Assembly: GCF_013314535.1 (NCBI RefSeq)
Contig: NZ_JABUAE010000011.1
Location: 1 to 64,000 of the forward strand
Source: Bacillus sp. Xin1
Lineage (GTDB): Bacteria > Bacillota > Bacilli > Bacillales > Bacillaceae_G
DNA: 64,000 bases
Direction: 5' to 3'
Positions 34,627 through 43,991 of this stretch are shown piece by piece. Below the pieces are notes generated by a model. The model saw nothing but the letters and a program-made list of their open reading frames with translations. It had not been told where the DNA came from and did not search any database. Position 1 is the stretch's first letter, and each line of letters starts with the position of its first letter. Position numbers and translations under genes: made by a program.

Positions 34627-37197
34627 ATGCATATTACAAAAAAAATAATAAATAAGACGTTTTTATTACTTACTGTAATTGCTTTGCTATTATCTGGTTT
34701 TTCTTTTCAGAGTACACAAGCAGAATCAAATACGAAAACAACTGAAATTATCGTTCATTACAAGGAGAAGGCTGGAAATACAAAAGACTGGAATCTTTGG
34801 ATGTGGACTGAAAATGCGAGTGGTAGGTCCTATGAATTTACTGGAGAAGATGAGTTTGGTAAGTATGCTAAGGTGAAAATAGATGGTGATTATAATCGCG
34901 TCGGATTTATCGTTCGTACGAATGACTGGGAAAAAGACGGTGGGGATCGTTGGATTGAAAATATTAAGGATGGCCGTGCTGAAGTATGGGTTCTTTCTGG
35001 CGATGATAAAGTATACGATTCAAAGCCTTCTTCTGAACTTTCTATTCAGAAGGCCACTATTGATAGCTTCAATGAGATTACTGTAACTACCAATGCTCCG
35101 TTCAATATTAAGGAGCAAAAAATTGAAATTGAGGGCGTTAACATTGAGAAAGTTAGTCCTTATGATACAAATGGTGGAGATATTACCAATAAGGTCAAAG
35201 TCATTACAGAAAAGAATCTTGATGTAAAACAAACGTACAAAATCAAAATAGGAAATGCCATTGAAGCTCATACTGAAATTGGTAAAGTGATTCGTAGCGA
35301 GGAATTTGATCATTTATTTTATTATGATGGTAATGATTTAGGTAATATATATACACCACGGGAAACAAAGTTCCGTTTGTGGGCTCCAACTGCAAGTGAG
35401 GCAAAGTTGGTTACTTATAAAAAATGGAATGATGAAAAAGGTACTGAAATCAACATGGATCAAGCTGAAAAAGGAACTTGGACTGCAAAACTTACAGGTA
35501 ATCAAAAAGGCCTTTTTTATACATATAAGGTGAAGATTGGGGACAAATGGACTGAGGCTGTTGATCCCTATGTGCGTGCTGCTTCTGTTAATGGTGATAA
35601 AGGTGCAGTCGTTGATTTAAAAGAAACAAATCCAAAAAATTGGAAGGGGAACAAAAAGCCGAAATTTAAAAATCCGGAAGATGCTATTATTTATGAGTTG
35701 CAAGTCCGTGATCTTTCCATTCAACCTGAAAGTGGTATTAAACAAAAAGGAAAATATCTTGGTGTTACGGAAAAAGGAACGAGAGGACCAGGTGGCGTAA
35801 AAACAGGTCTTGATCATATTAAAGATCTCGGTGTTACTCATGTCCAGTTTTTACCGATATTTGATTATGCTTCAGTAAATGAAGAAAAATTAAATGAACC
35901 ACAATATAACTGGGGATATGATCCGAAAAATTACAATGTACCAGAGGGCTCATATGCTACGAATCCTTATGAGCCGACTGTTCGAATTACTGAATTAAAG
36001 CAGATGATTCAAACACTACATGATAATAAACTTCGCGTTGTAATGGACGTTGTATATAATCATATGTATAATGCGGCTGAATCTAATTTTCACAAGTTAG
36101 TTCCAGGGTATTATTATCGTTACAATGAGGATGGCTCACTCGCAAATGGAACAGGTGTAGGGAATGATACGGCCTCTGAACGAAAGATGATGAGGAAATT
36201 TATGATAGATTCCGTCGTGTATTGGACGAAAGAGTATAATTTAGATGGATTCCGTTTTGATTTGATGGGCATTCATGATGTCGAAACAATGAATGCGATC
36301 CGTAAAGCGGTTCATCAAATTGATCCTTCTATTATTCTTCATGGAGAAGGATGGGATTTAAATACTCCTCTAGCATCTGATTTAAAAGCAAATCAAAAAA
36401 ATGCGGAGAAAATGAACGGAATCGCTCATTTTAATGACGATATACGTGATGGAATGAAAGGAAGCGTATTTGGGGATAGGGATAATGGTTTTGTGAACGG
36501 AATGCAAAACATGGAAGAGCGCATGAAAAAAGGAATTACGGCTGGTATTGATTATGATAAAAAAGTGTCTACTTATCAGGATCCTGAGCAAGTTCTAACG
36601 TATGTTGAAGCACATGATAACCATACGTTATGGGATAAGCTTGAGTTGACGAATCCTGGCGACAGTGAAGAAGTACGTAAACAAATGCACAAGTTGTCTT
36701 CTTCTATCATATTGACATCGCAAGGGGTTTCATTCTTGCATGCAGGACAAGAGTTCATGCGTACAAAATATGGTGACCATAATAGCTACAAATCTCCTGA
36801 TTCGATTAACCAGATGGATTGGGTGCGCCGCGTGGCATTTGATAAAGAAGTAGAGTATATGAAAGGCTTAATAGAGCTGCGTAACGAGTATTCAGCTTTT
36901 CGCATGACAACTGCTGAACAAATAAAAAAACATGTAACGTTCATGGATGCGCCAAAAAATGTTGTAGCTTATACAATAGATGAAAAAGCAAATGGAAATA
37001 AAAACGAATATTTTGTTGTAGCTCATAATGCGAATAGAGAAGCTGTAGAAATAACACTTCCATCAAAAGGTCCTTGGAAAGTGTTAGTAGATGGTGAACG
37101 TGCAGGAAGTAAAGCGCTGTATGTTGTTCATGATAATAAGATGAAGGTTCCTGCATTAAGTTCATTTGTTTTGAAAACAGAAAAACCAATTAAATAA
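34627..37197 (+). CDS. pulA: Secreted type I pullulanase
   Basis: The start is ATG 34627, nine bases after AAGGGG. An in-frame GTG at 34618 abuts the site. 856 residues. A signal peptide (KKIINKTFLLLTVIALLLSG... to about residue 32) exports it. Then come a CBM41-like starch-binding domain (about 40-135, YKEKAGNTKDWNLWMW), an Ig-like spacer, a CBM48 N-terminal domain (KFRLWAPTASEAKLV) and the GH13 barrel with the pullulanase motif YNWGYDPKNY. The catalytic triad is nucleophile Asp545 (DGFRFDLMG), acid Glu574 (HGEGWD) and Asp664 (EAHDNHTLWDKL). It cleaves alpha-1,6 links in pullulan and amylopectin. Confidence 0.95.
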   Translation: MHITKKIINKTFLLLTVIALLLSGFSFQSTQAESNTKTTEIIVHYKEKAGNTKDWNLWMWTENASGRSYEFTGEDEFGKYAKVKIDGDYNRVGFIVRTNDWEKDGGDRWIENIKDGRAEVWVLSGDDKVYDSKPSSELSIQKATIDSFNEITVTTNAPFNIKEQKIEIEGVNIEKVSPYDTNGGDITNKVKVITEKNLDVKQTYKIKIGNAIEAHTEIGKVIRSEEFDHLFYYDGNDLGNIYTPRETKFRLWAPTASEAKLVTYKKWNDEKGTEINMDQAEKGTWTAKLTGNQKGLFYTYKVKIGDKWTEAVDPYVRAASVNGDKGAVVDLKETNPKNWKGNKKPKFKNPEDAIIYELQVRDLSIQPESGIKQKGKYLGVTEKGTRGPGGVKTGLDHIKDLGVTHVQFLPIFDYASVNEEKLNEPQYNWGYDPKNYNVPEGSYATNPYEPTVRITELKQMIQTLHDNKLRVVMDVVYNHMYNAAESNFHKLVPGYYYRYNEDGSLANGTGVGNDTASERKMMRKFMIDSVVYWTKEYNLDGFRFDLMGIHDVETMNAIRKAVHQIDPSIILHGEGWDLNTPLASDLKANQKNAEKMNGIAHFNDDIRDGMKGSVFGDRDNGFVNGMQNMEERMKKGITAGIDYDKKVSTYQDPEQVLTYVEAHDNHTLWDKLELTNPGDSEEVRKQMHKLSSSIILTSQGVSFLHAGQEFMRTKYGDHNSYKSPDSINQMDWVRRVAFDKEVEYMKGLIELRNEYSAFRMTTAEQIKKHVTFMDAPKNVVAYTIDEKANGNKNEYFVVAHNANREAVEITLPSKGPWKVLVDGERAGSKALYVVHDNKMKVPALSSFVLKTEKPIK

Positions 37198-37440
37198 GCA
37201 TAGAGGATGTAAAAGAAAATTTTGTTTGAAATAAACAGTACCTACATCGGGATTGCAAAAGGTTCTTTGTTATAGACTATAAAGTAAAAGGTAAAAATAC
37301 TCATCTTCCTATTAATAAATGAATCTCAAATATGATAATATGTATATTGTGGAAAAAAGATGAAAAATTGTAGAAAATATACTAAACGAAAAAGTGGGAA
37401 TCTTTTTATTAGACGAACAAAAGTTTAAGGGGAGCTTAAA

Positions 37441-37806
37441 ATGAGTATAAAAGTAATAAGGGCAACAGGAATGATGGGCGGAGCTACAAGAGTAGCTTTA
37501 AAAGTGGATAATGAAGTGGTAATGAAATTAGAAAATAATGAAGAATACACGCTTCCTTCTGATGTAAAAGAAGCAAAGATAAAAGCAAATCAATTGTTTT
37601 TCGGAAGTAAAGAAAAGCAAGTGAAAAGTGGCGATATAGTCGAAATTAAGATTAATGGTCTAGCGATGCTATTGTTTATGGTATCGTTAATAGAGGTGTT
37701 ATTTGGTTCCATGATTGGTCCTAATGTTATTTTGTTTGGTGTAATCGGCTGTTTAGTAACGCTTGTTTATTCAATCAATAATTGGTTCACGTTAGAAATT
37801 AAATAA
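37441..37806 (+). CDS. Hypothetical protein with C-terminal membrane hairpin
   Basis: 121 residues. The first 70 are beta-rich and soluble (VIRATGMMGGATRVALKVDN, then KEKQVKSGDIVEIKING). Two membrane segments follow (AMLLFMVSLIEVLFGS and VILFGVIGCLVTLVYSI). Own AAGGGGAG site and terminator. It resembles other tail-anchored proteins of Bacilli with a small beta domain. Function unknown. Confidence 0.6.
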   Translation: MSIKVIRATGMMGGATRVALKVDNEVVMKLENNEEYTLPSDVKEAKIKANQLFFGSKEKQVKSGDIVEIKINGLAMLLFMVSLIEVLFGSMIGPNVILFGVIGCLVTLVYSINNWFTLEIK

Positions 37807-37810
37807 TAGG

Positions 37811-37846
37811 AAACAGCAGAGATTTTAAAAACTCTGCTGTTTTTTT
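37811..37846 (+). terminator. Rho-independent terminator
   Basis: AAACAGCAGAG and CTCTGCTGTTT form an 11-bp stem with a T run. Confidence 0.85.
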
Positions 37847-37960
37847 ACATCATAATTGTTTAAATAGTATTTTGAATTCTAGTAATAAGTGAGTATCCAT
37901 GTCTAAACTATTATTTCAAATCTATCACGATAATTAACATATATATGGAGGGAATCTAAA

Positions 37961-38317
37961 GTGGAAAACTGGGAATACAATGAATTGTTTGAAGCTATTA
38001 ATGAAGCCTATAATGATTTTTTAGCTTTAAATAGAGGATATAGATATGCAATAGCGAGGGCTGCTGATGAATATATAAATCTTGGAGAAATAGAAGACGT
38101 TATTGCAGATGTGGCTATAGGTGAAATAGTGTTAACTCATAACAAAGTTTTTATTGGATACATTGAAGGTATAACAAAGAGATTAAGCAAGTTTCATCCA
38201 CTAGACGCAGTGGGAGAATTAGCACAAGAAGAAATAAGAGATTTAACGAATAGAATACATAAAGTATTGGAAGGTCTTGAAAAAGTAGAGATTGATTATA
38301 ATCCTTCAGCAGAATAA
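37961..38317 (+). CDS. Imm3 family immunity protein
   Basis: 118 residues, all helical, with a GGAGGGA site. WEYNELFEAINEAYNDFLALNRGYRYAIARAAD, then VAIGEIVLTHNKVFIGYIEG and LTNRIHKVLEGLEKVEIDY, match the Imm3 family as I recall it. Soluble antidote without an adjacent toxin. Confidence 0.7.
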   Translation: MENWEYNELFEAINEAYNDFLALNRGYRYAIARAADEYINLGEIEDVIADVAIGEIVLTHNKVFIGYIEGITKRLSKFHPLDAVGELAQEEIRDLTNRIHKVLEGLEKVEIDYNPSAE

Positions 38318-38337
38318 TGCGATGTATTTTCTTTTAT

Positions 38338-38478
38338 GCTGAAGAGGAAGTATTTGAAGGTAAATGAGTAGTAGAAAATTTAGAAGTTATGATAGAAAAG
38401 TTCATTGAAATCGATGAAGATTGTCTGAATCATAATACCTTTTGGAATGAAGAAATAAATCTTTTTCATAAAGATTAG
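38338..38478 (+). pseudogene. C-terminal relic of a SUKH-4-type immunity gene
   Basis: An open, start-less frame ends EKFIEIDEDCLNHNTFWNEE and INLFHKD before TAG. It matches the end of the next gene's product (ELRRIDSKAVEKNTFWSEELENL). A former tandem copy reduced to its tail. Confidence 0.5.
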
Positions 38479-38544
38479 AACTTATAAAGAAGAACTGGAA
38501 AATGCAGGAGAATTATGGGGATAAAAAAGGAAAGAGGTAATGAA

Positions 38545-39096
38545 ATGATTTCACCTAAAGAATTTTGTGATAGATGGAATGAAAAAAGAGACGGGCCATT
38601 AAACAAATTGGATGGAGGTATGATGCAGCATACAAATTTATCTAATGATACGAGAAGCTTTTTAAGCGAAGCGGGTCTTCCGGCATCGGCTGCTCCGTTT
38701 ATAGAGTTTGATTATGTAACCGAACTAATGCAGAATGTAAGTCGAAAATTTGGCATGCCAAAAGATTTTGAGTTTTATTGGTTGATAGGAACGACTGGTT
38801 CTGGAGATCCTCTTTGTATTGATGAAAGAACAAATAAGGTAGTCTATCTACACCACGACAACAATTATGAAGAAATCCTTATTAATTCCTCCATTCATCA
38901 ATTTGCAGAAAGCCTTCTATTGTTTTCTGCGTTAATTGATGAAGCGATTCATGTAAATGGTGAATTTGCATTTTTAGATAATGAAATTCCTGAATCAGTG
39001 CGTATCTGGTTTAAAAATGAATTAAGGCGTATCGATTCAAAGGCTGTGGAAAAGAATACATTTTGGTCTGAGGAACTTGAAAATCTTACTGAATAA
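38545..39096 (+). CDS. SUKH-4-type immunity protein
   Basis: The start is ATG 38545, seven bases after AAAGAGG. ATG 38515 upstream lacks a site. 183 residues: ISPKEFCDRWN at the start, EFYWLIGTTGSGDPLCIDER, VVYLHHDNNYEEILINSSIHQFAESLLLFS, a pattern of the SUKH-4 branch. Orphan antidote. A relic of a second copy lies just upstream. Confidence 0.7.
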   Translation: MISPKEFCDRWNEKRDGPLNKLDGGMMQHTNLSNDTRSFLSEAGLPASAAPFIEFDYVTELMQNVSRKFGMPKDFEFYWLIGTTGSGDPLCIDERTNKVVYLHHDNNYEEILINSSIHQFAESLLLFSALIDEAIHVNGEFAFLDNEIPESVRIWFKNELRRIDSKAVEKNTFWSEELENLTE

Positions 39097-39241
39097 CAGA
39101 GTAGAGTTTTATAGATGATGTACTTTTTATGGAACCTAATAGGCTTTCATAAATGATGATTCTCTACATGTTTTTCTCTGGATTTTGAGATGAATCCCCG
39201 TTATTTTGAAAAGAAAATCAAAGAAAGTAAGGCATATAAAA

Positions 39242-39635
39242 ATGATTAATCAACTTAAAATCTTAAATCCTCAAGCTCTTATAAGTATTTTTGGAATGAT
39301 ACCAGAGTTTAAACAATCAGAGTTATTAGATGTTCATCTTAGAAGAGATGGTCCGACCTTAGCTATCCGGACTCATGACAAAGGAAAATGTTGAAAATAA
39401 ACCGAAGCGATGGAATAAATGGGATGTAATTTATATAGAAATTTCTTTCTTTTGTATTCAAAATTTAAAAATCAAGGATATGGGAACAGACAATATAATC
39501 GAGCAATTTGAAATAGAGGTTATTGAAGAAGAAGGGCTTCTAAAAATTAAGTGTAGTAATCAAATGCAAATTGAATGTTTATTTAGTTGGGCAAAAATAG
39601 AAAAAATAATCCCTGGCTTAATAGGAACACACTGA
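39242..39635 (+). pseudogene. Imm50 family immunity gene, frameshifted
   Basis: The first frame reads MINQLKILNPQALISIFGMI, ELLDVHLRRDGPTLAIR, then runs off. The other frame continues MTKENVENKPKRWNKWDVIY, IEISFFCIQNLKIKDMG and so on to the end. Joined, they give a normal Imm50-type protein of about 131 residues. One extra base near 39371 (CGG-A-CTC) explains the break. Confidence 0.6.
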
Positions 39636-39694
39636 CCTTGTTATGGTATAACACCTACTTTTTATAAAATGTAACATTTAAGGAGGACTATTAT

Positions 39695-40042
39695 TTGGCT
39701 ATATATTCTGTCATTCTTGAATCTAGTGTTAAAGGTAGTTTATTAATGAAAATAAAAAACTATACAAAGTGCTCTTTATCTGAAATTCAATCCAACATAA
39801 AAAATAAGTGTCCGATAATGGCTGTAAATCGTGGGAATTCAGAAGAAATGGAAAAAATGAAGGGTTTAATTAAAGAATTGTCTTTAAATGAGTTGTTATT
39901 TAGGATTTTTAAACAAACGAATCAGGGGATTAGAGAGTTAACAGTTACAATGTTCACAAATAGTATGGAATTTTCAAAGGAGATTGCAAATCAAAGGGAA
40001 CGTTTGGATGCATTATTAATAGAAGAGGACGATGACGAATAG
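39695..40042 (+). CDS. Hypothetical protein, possible L7/L12-like fold
   Basis: A TTG start eight bases after AGGAGGA; 115 residues. The pattern YSVILESSVKG, then MKIKNYTKCSLSEIQSNIKNKCPIMAVN recalls the strand-helix-helix of ribosomal protein L7/L12 C-terminal-like domains, but this is weak. It has an acidic tail (LLIEEDDDE). It sits in the immunity array. Role unknown. Confidence 0.5.
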   Translation: MAIYSVILESSVKGSLLMKIKNYTKCSLSEIQSNIKNKCPIMAVNRGNSEEMEKMKGLIKELSLNELLFRIFKQTNQGIRELTVTMFTNSMEFSKEIANQRERLDALLIEEDDDE

Positions 40043-40116
40043 ATGAGTTATCTAGCATCGGGAGAAGGGAATTTAAAATAAAATCTTCACCAAAAATGAA
40101 TAAAGGGGGGCCTAAT

Positions 40117-40512
40117 ATCGAAAATATAGGTGTCATGTCTCTATGGCTAGGAAATTTAAAGAGTAAAGAAATGTTGCAAAAGTATGTGGAAATAAAGTTT
40201 GATGAAAAGGAAGATAGAATTCCATCACAATTTATGAGAGATTTTCATATTGATTTTGTCGATTATAATGAAGACCTATTGGAAATCACATTTATTGATA
40301 TTTCAACTACCTCTATACAGTTGTTATTGGATGGAGCTTCTTATTATGAAAAGATTATATCTCAATTCACAGATTATTATGGTGAACATATGTTGGAGCG
40401 TTATAATGCAGTGATTAGAGTGTATGATGTTGAATATAGCGAAGCAAATGCTGTTGAAAATAGAAATGTTGTTTTTGCTGGTGCAGTTGTTTATGAAGAG
40501 TGGGAAGAATAA
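40117..40512 (+). CDS. Imm22 family immunity protein, unusual start codon
   Basis: 132 residues if it starts at ATC 40117, the codon that aligns with the ATG of the Imm22 paralogues and lies six bases after AAAGGGGGG. ATG 40096 is upstream of that site, and ATG 40135 is too far in. Core: MSLWLGNLKSKEMLQKYVEI, DFHIDFVDYNEDLLEI, LLLDGASYYEKIISQF, ending VVFAGAVVYEEW. An ATG-to-ATC change probably lowers or abolishes translation. The coding part is intact. Confidence 0.7.
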   Translation: MENIGVMSLWLGNLKSKEMLQKYVEIKFDEKEDRIPSQFMRDFHIDFVDYNEDLLEITFIDISTTSIQLLLDGASYYEKIISQFTDYYGEHMLERYNAVIRVYDVEYSEANAVENRNVVFAGAVVYEEWEE

Positions 40513-40701
40513 TATTGGTGAATGTATTTTATGATCAAAGTATACTGCGCTTGTAATGTGATGAAAAGTTGAATGATAAGTTACAAGAGGTGACTGAAAG
40601 GTGAGCACCCGGAAGGGGAAATGATCATTTAATGCTTGTTATACAAGATTAAGTAATGCGGATATTAAAAATAAGGGTTATTTATATCCAGGAGATCAAA
40701 G

Positions 40702-41220
40702 ATGAAGTTTTGTATGGAATTTGGCGATACGAATTTTATTGGGGTTGTAAATGCGGAGCAATACAAGTCATTTGTAGATGAGGATTGGGAATTAGAAATG
40801 TTGCTACAGCATTTTGCTGATGAAATGAAAAACGGTAATGTTTTAGTATTCCAGATGACTGAAGAAGGTATTGAGCATTCGTGGAGTGTAGAAGTGAAAG
40901 TTGGAGAAGAATCATTAAAGCAAGAATGCTTTAGAAAAGCAGAGGGTTATATAAGAGTAACTGAGAACCAATTATATCTAATTGATTATGACTGCCTTAC
41001 AATGGCCGCACAATTTGAAGATGAGAAAGTACCTGATAAAAATTGCTCCAAGTATAAAATTGACATTGAAAATGGATTATATAAAGTGGAAGTTCTTCAA
41101 TTTTACAATGTGGATAACGATGGATATGTTGGGAGAAATGAGAAAGATATACAATTAAACTTTATGAAAGCATCTGTTTTCCAACAAACAGTAGATCGTG
41201 TCTTTTGGTGTAGTTTTTAA
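40702..41220 (+). CDS. Hypothetical protein of the immunity array
   Basis: 172 residues, acidic, with a CAGGAG site: MKFCMEFGDTNFIGVVNAEQ, VLVFQMTEEGIEHSWSVEV, YLIDYDCLTMAAQFEDEKVP, then VEVLQFYNVDNDGY. No family recognised. The stop is followed in the same frame by 12 codons that match the end of the DUF6985/DUF2004-like proteins. Confidence 0.55.
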   Translation: MKFCMEFGDTNFIGVVNAEQYKSFVDEDWELEMLLQHFADEMKNGNVLVFQMTEEGIEHSWSVEVKVGEESLKQECFRKAEGYIRVTENQLYLIDYDCLTMAAQFEDEKVPDKNCSKYKIDIENGLYKVEVLQFYNVDNDGYVGRNEKDIQLNFMKASVFQQTVDRVFWCSF

Positions 41221-41259
41221 AGAATTGTTGAAGCTGGTTATCAAGATATTGTCATTTAA
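41221..41259 (+). pseudogene. C-terminal relic of a DUF6985/DUF2004-like gene
   Basis: Twelve codons read RIVEAGYQDIVI then TAA. The proteins at 7234 and 27899 end RVDEVGYQDVAI and KVTEVGYQDVAI. It is too short to be chance-free, but the fit and the exact stop position are persuasive. Confidence 0.45.
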
Positions 41260-41367
41260 AATGCAGCATGAGCGAACCTAAATATGAATAAAGTTTTGCA
41301 AGAAAAAGGGTATTCACTGCGAGAAAATAGGTTTCTATACGATGGAGAGTAAATAAGGAGAGACAAT

Positions 41368-41757
41368 ATGGAATATAAAGGAATGGCTTCGTTGTGGCTT
41401 GGAACGAGTCAATCACTTAATCAGCTTCAAAAATATGTGGATATGGAATATACAGAAGATGGAGATAGTATAGATTCAAAATTTGGAATGAATTTCGGTT
41501 TTGGTTATTATGATGAAGATCAAATCGAAATTATGTTTTATGAGGAAGCTAAAATACATATAGAAGAGGTTTTGCAGGATTTCTCTTATAGTGAGATTAT
41601 CATTCCGAGATTTAAAGATTTAATGAAAAGAGTAGATGTAGAGGACAATATAAATTCTGTTATCGTACTTTATGATTTTCAATACGATGCAGAAAAAGCG
41701 AAAGATACATATGAGGGGTTAGAATTTATATTTGTTGGTGCTGTATCTTATCATTAA
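41368..41757 (+). CDS. Imm22 family immunity protein
   Basis: 129 residues with an AAGGAGAG site: MASLWLGTSQSLNQLQKYVD, FGFGYYDEDQIEIMFY, VLQDFSYSEIIIPRF, LEFIFVGAVSYH. Full-length Imm22. It is followed after 48 bp by a SUKH gene. Confidence 0.8.
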   Translation: MEYKGMASLWLGTSQSLNQLQKYVDMEYTEDGDSIDSKFGMNFGFGYYDEDQIEIMFYEEAKIHIEEVLQDFSYSEIIIPRFKDLMKRVDVEDNINSVIVLYDFQYDAEKAKDTYEGLEFIFVGAVSYH

Positions 41758-41805
41758 TAGTTTTTTAGATGTTTAATGATATATCAAAAAATTAAGGAGA
41801 AAAAG

Positions 41806-42279
41806 ATGGAAATACAAACGGAAAGTATCATTTATCCTCTCCCAGATGATACGTTGTTAGAAAGGGTAGAGGGGAATCTGGAGGTCAAATTCCCCTCAGA
41901 ATTTTGTATGTTTATTAAGAAGAATAGTGGGGCTATTCCAATCACAAAGTATTTTACACATAAAAACAATCGGTATGTAGTAGAACGTTTTCTATGTTTA
42001 TTGAATAATCCAAGTAAAAATCCAAAGGGTATGTATGACATGAAAGTAGTGTTTAGTCAATTGGATGAACGAATTATTTCGGATGAAGACTTAACTTGTG
42101 TGGAGATAGTTCCTTTTGCGGCTCTATATGCGGGAGATTTTGTTTGTATAGATTATCGAGAAAATCAAATGAGTCCAGAAATTTGCATTTGGTATCATGA
42201 GGATTCAGATGAATTTGAACCAGCTACTGAAAAAATAGCGAATAATATGAATGAATTTTTTGAAATGTTATCAAAATAA
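41806..42279 (+). CDS. SMI1/KNR4 (SUKH-1) immunity protein
   Basis: The start is ATG 41806, six bases after AAGGAG. ATG 41776 lies before that site. 157 residues: SIIYPLPDDTLLERVEG, FPSEFCMFIKKNSGAIPITKYF, VPFAALYAGDFVCIDYRE, SPEICIWYHED, NNMNEFFEMLSK. The usual NGG is NSG here. Paralogue of 29032. Confidence 0.85.
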   Translation: MEIQTESIIYPLPDDTLLERVEGNLEVKFPSEFCMFIKKNSGAIPITKYFTHKNNRYVVERFLCLLNNPSKNPKGMYDMKVVFSQLDERIISDEDLTCVEIVPFAALYAGDFVCIDYRENQMSPEICIWYHEDSDEFEPATEKIANNMNEFFEMLSK

Positions 42280-42360
42280 GTCAAAAAAGCTACAAGATAA
42301 AACGTATTTTAGATAAGAGGCTCGTATATATACTTTCTTGATAAAATTATATGATGAATT

Positions 42361-42407
42361 GAAATCCCTAGTGAACGAAATGTACTTAGGGATTTCGTAT
42401 TTTTTAA
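42361..42407 (+). terminator. Rho-independent terminator
   Basis: GAAATCCCTA and TAGGGATTTC pair over 10 bp with a 16-nt loop, then GTATTTTTT. Confidence 0.8.
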
Positions 42408-42502
42408 TAAGAATATAACTATTAAGCGTAAAAATATAAAATGGAAATATAGTACAATAAATGTAAAGTTTAACCGAAATAGAAAGAGCAGTGGAGCGAT
42501 TT

Positions 42503-42745
42503 ATGCAATTTGAAAGGTTGAATGATGTGAAAATCCAAATGAGCAGAGAGGAACTTATTGAACTTGTAAAAAAGATCTATAATCTGGATTTACCAGAAGC
42601 AGAGCATAGCGAATATGTGAATCAATTTAATAATAGTGGTATTCCACATCCGGCACCTAGTGATTTAATATTTTGGAATGATGTAGAATTAACACCCGAG
42701 GAAGTAGTTGAGATTGCATTAAGCTATACGAAAGAGAAGGAATAA
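42503..42745 (+). CDS. Colicin/pyocin DNase-type immunity protein
   Basis: The start is ATG 42503, seven bases after GGAG. GTG 42491 precedes that site. 80 residues: SREELIELVKKIYNLDLPEAEH, then HPAPSDLIFWNDVELTPEEVVEIALSY, the four-helix Im7/Im9 pattern with the helix III motif DLIFW in place of DLIYY. Im proteins bind and block HNH DNases of the colicin E7/E9 type with very high affinity. No such toxin is in the window. Confidence 0.75.
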   Translation: MQFERLNDVKIQMSREELIELVKKIYNLDLPEAEHSEYVNQFNNSGIPHPAPSDLIFWNDVELTPEEVVEIALSYTKEKE

Positions 42746-42845
42746 CTTAAATAAGTAGAAGAGAGAGTTTAGAAGGAGATTGAATTTGTATTTACAAAGA
42801 GAAATGTTGTAGTGAAACTATTAAGTGAAGTAAAGGGGAATGTGC

Positions 42846-43382
42846 GTGTCTATTAAGAATGCAATGCAACAATACTTTAAGTTAAGAATAAAATTAGCGC
42901 ACGAAGGTTTAGATTTTCTATTAAAAACACCAGTTCTTGAAGAAGTGAATCCTATTCTTTATGATGGGGAAACAGATGAGGAAGGTTATATTCTATGGAA
43001 ACCAGTAGAAAAAAATATCGTACACGACTTTATTCATTTAGAACAAGAAATGGATGTCCAGTTTCATCAAACAGTTATTATGTATATTAATTCCTATTGG
43101 TTTGCTGAATTAAATGGTTTTTATAGAAATTATTATATTGAATTAGAAGTGGTATTGCCGAATATTGAATTGAATTCATTCACAGAACGGCTAAAGGGCT
43201 ATAAGGCTAACCATCAGGATAGATTAAATCATATCCCAATAGGTATTGAAGGTAACGGAATGTTAGTTGTGATTGATAATGAAAATGGGAAAGTTAAATT
43301 AGAAGATTTTGAGAGAGGTTCATTTGAAACGATTTCAGAAAATATACAAGAGTTGATTTCTAATTTACGTTTGAAGAGGTGA
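42846..43382 (+). CDS. Syd/SUKH-2 immunity protein
   Basis: The start is GTG 42846, seven bases after AAAGGGG. ATG 42840 is too close. 178 residues: MSIKNAMQQYFKLRIK, ILYDGETDEEGYILWKPVEK, MYINSYWFAELNG, IPIGIEGNGMLVVIDNENGKVKLEDF, the Syd pattern. First of two adjacent paralogues (next starts after 6 bp), with a third at 49345. Confidence 0.75.
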   Translation: MSIKNAMQQYFKLRIKLAHEGLDFLLKTPVLEEVNPILYDGETDEEGYILWKPVEKNIVHDFIHLEQEMDVQFHQTVIMYINSYWFAELNGFYRNYYIELEVVLPNIELNSFTERLKGYKANHQDRLNHIPIGIEGNGMLVVIDNENGKVKLEDFERGSFETISENIQELISNLRLKR

Positions 43383-43388
43383 TCAGCG

Positions 43389-43916
43389 TTGAAAGCGAGC
43401 ATGCAGCGTTATTTTGAAAGTTTCTTATTGAAATGGAGTGATTGGAACGGAACACACCCGCAGATTCCATTTGATGCAGAGATTGATCAGCGCCTATATA
43501 TTGGTGAAAAGGATGAGGATGGCTATATATTTTGGAAGCCAAGGGAGAAGGATGAATATGATGATTTTCAAGAATTTGAAAAAGAACTAAATGCTACTCT
43601 TCATTCTGATATAAAAGAATATTATAATTCCTATTGGTTTCTCGAGATGATTGGTTGGATTGATAATTACAATATTAGTTTATCCCCTGCAACACCAGGT
43701 GTTGAACCATTTTTATTTATAGAGCGTGTTCAAGATTATTTATTCCTTAGACAGGGAGATGAAATATATATTCCTATAGGATTTGAAAGTAGAGGGATGT
43801 TAATTCTTATGAACAATCGTACTGGAGAAATTGTTATAGAAGATTTTGAAACGGAAGAGTATCGGCATCTGAGTGTAAGTTTAAAGGAACTCATTTCTCG
43901 ATTAAGTTTCCGGTGA
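43389..43916 (+). CDS. Syd/SUKH-2 immunity protein
   Basis: A TTG start with GAGGTGATCA before it; 175 residues. MKASMQRYFESFLLKW, LYIGEKDEDGYIFWKPREK, KEYYNSYWFLEMIG, IPIGFESRGMLILMNNRTGEIVIEDF. A tandem paralogue of the gene before, diverged at many surface positions, as expected if each fits a different toxin variant. Confidence 0.75.
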   Translation: MKASMQRYFESFLLKWSDWNGTHPQIPFDAEIDQRLYIGEKDEDGYIFWKPREKDEYDDFQEFEKELNATLHSDIKEYYNSYWFLEMIGWIDNYNISLSPATPGVEPFLFIERVQDYLFLRQGDEIYIPIGFESRGMLILMNNRTGEIVIEDFETEEYRHLSVSLKELISRLSFR

Positions 43917-43991
43917 ATTTGGTAGTGCTTTGCTGGCTTTATACCTGTTAATTGGTGTGTATTGTTATAGCAAGTAAAGGGGCGTATTTAT

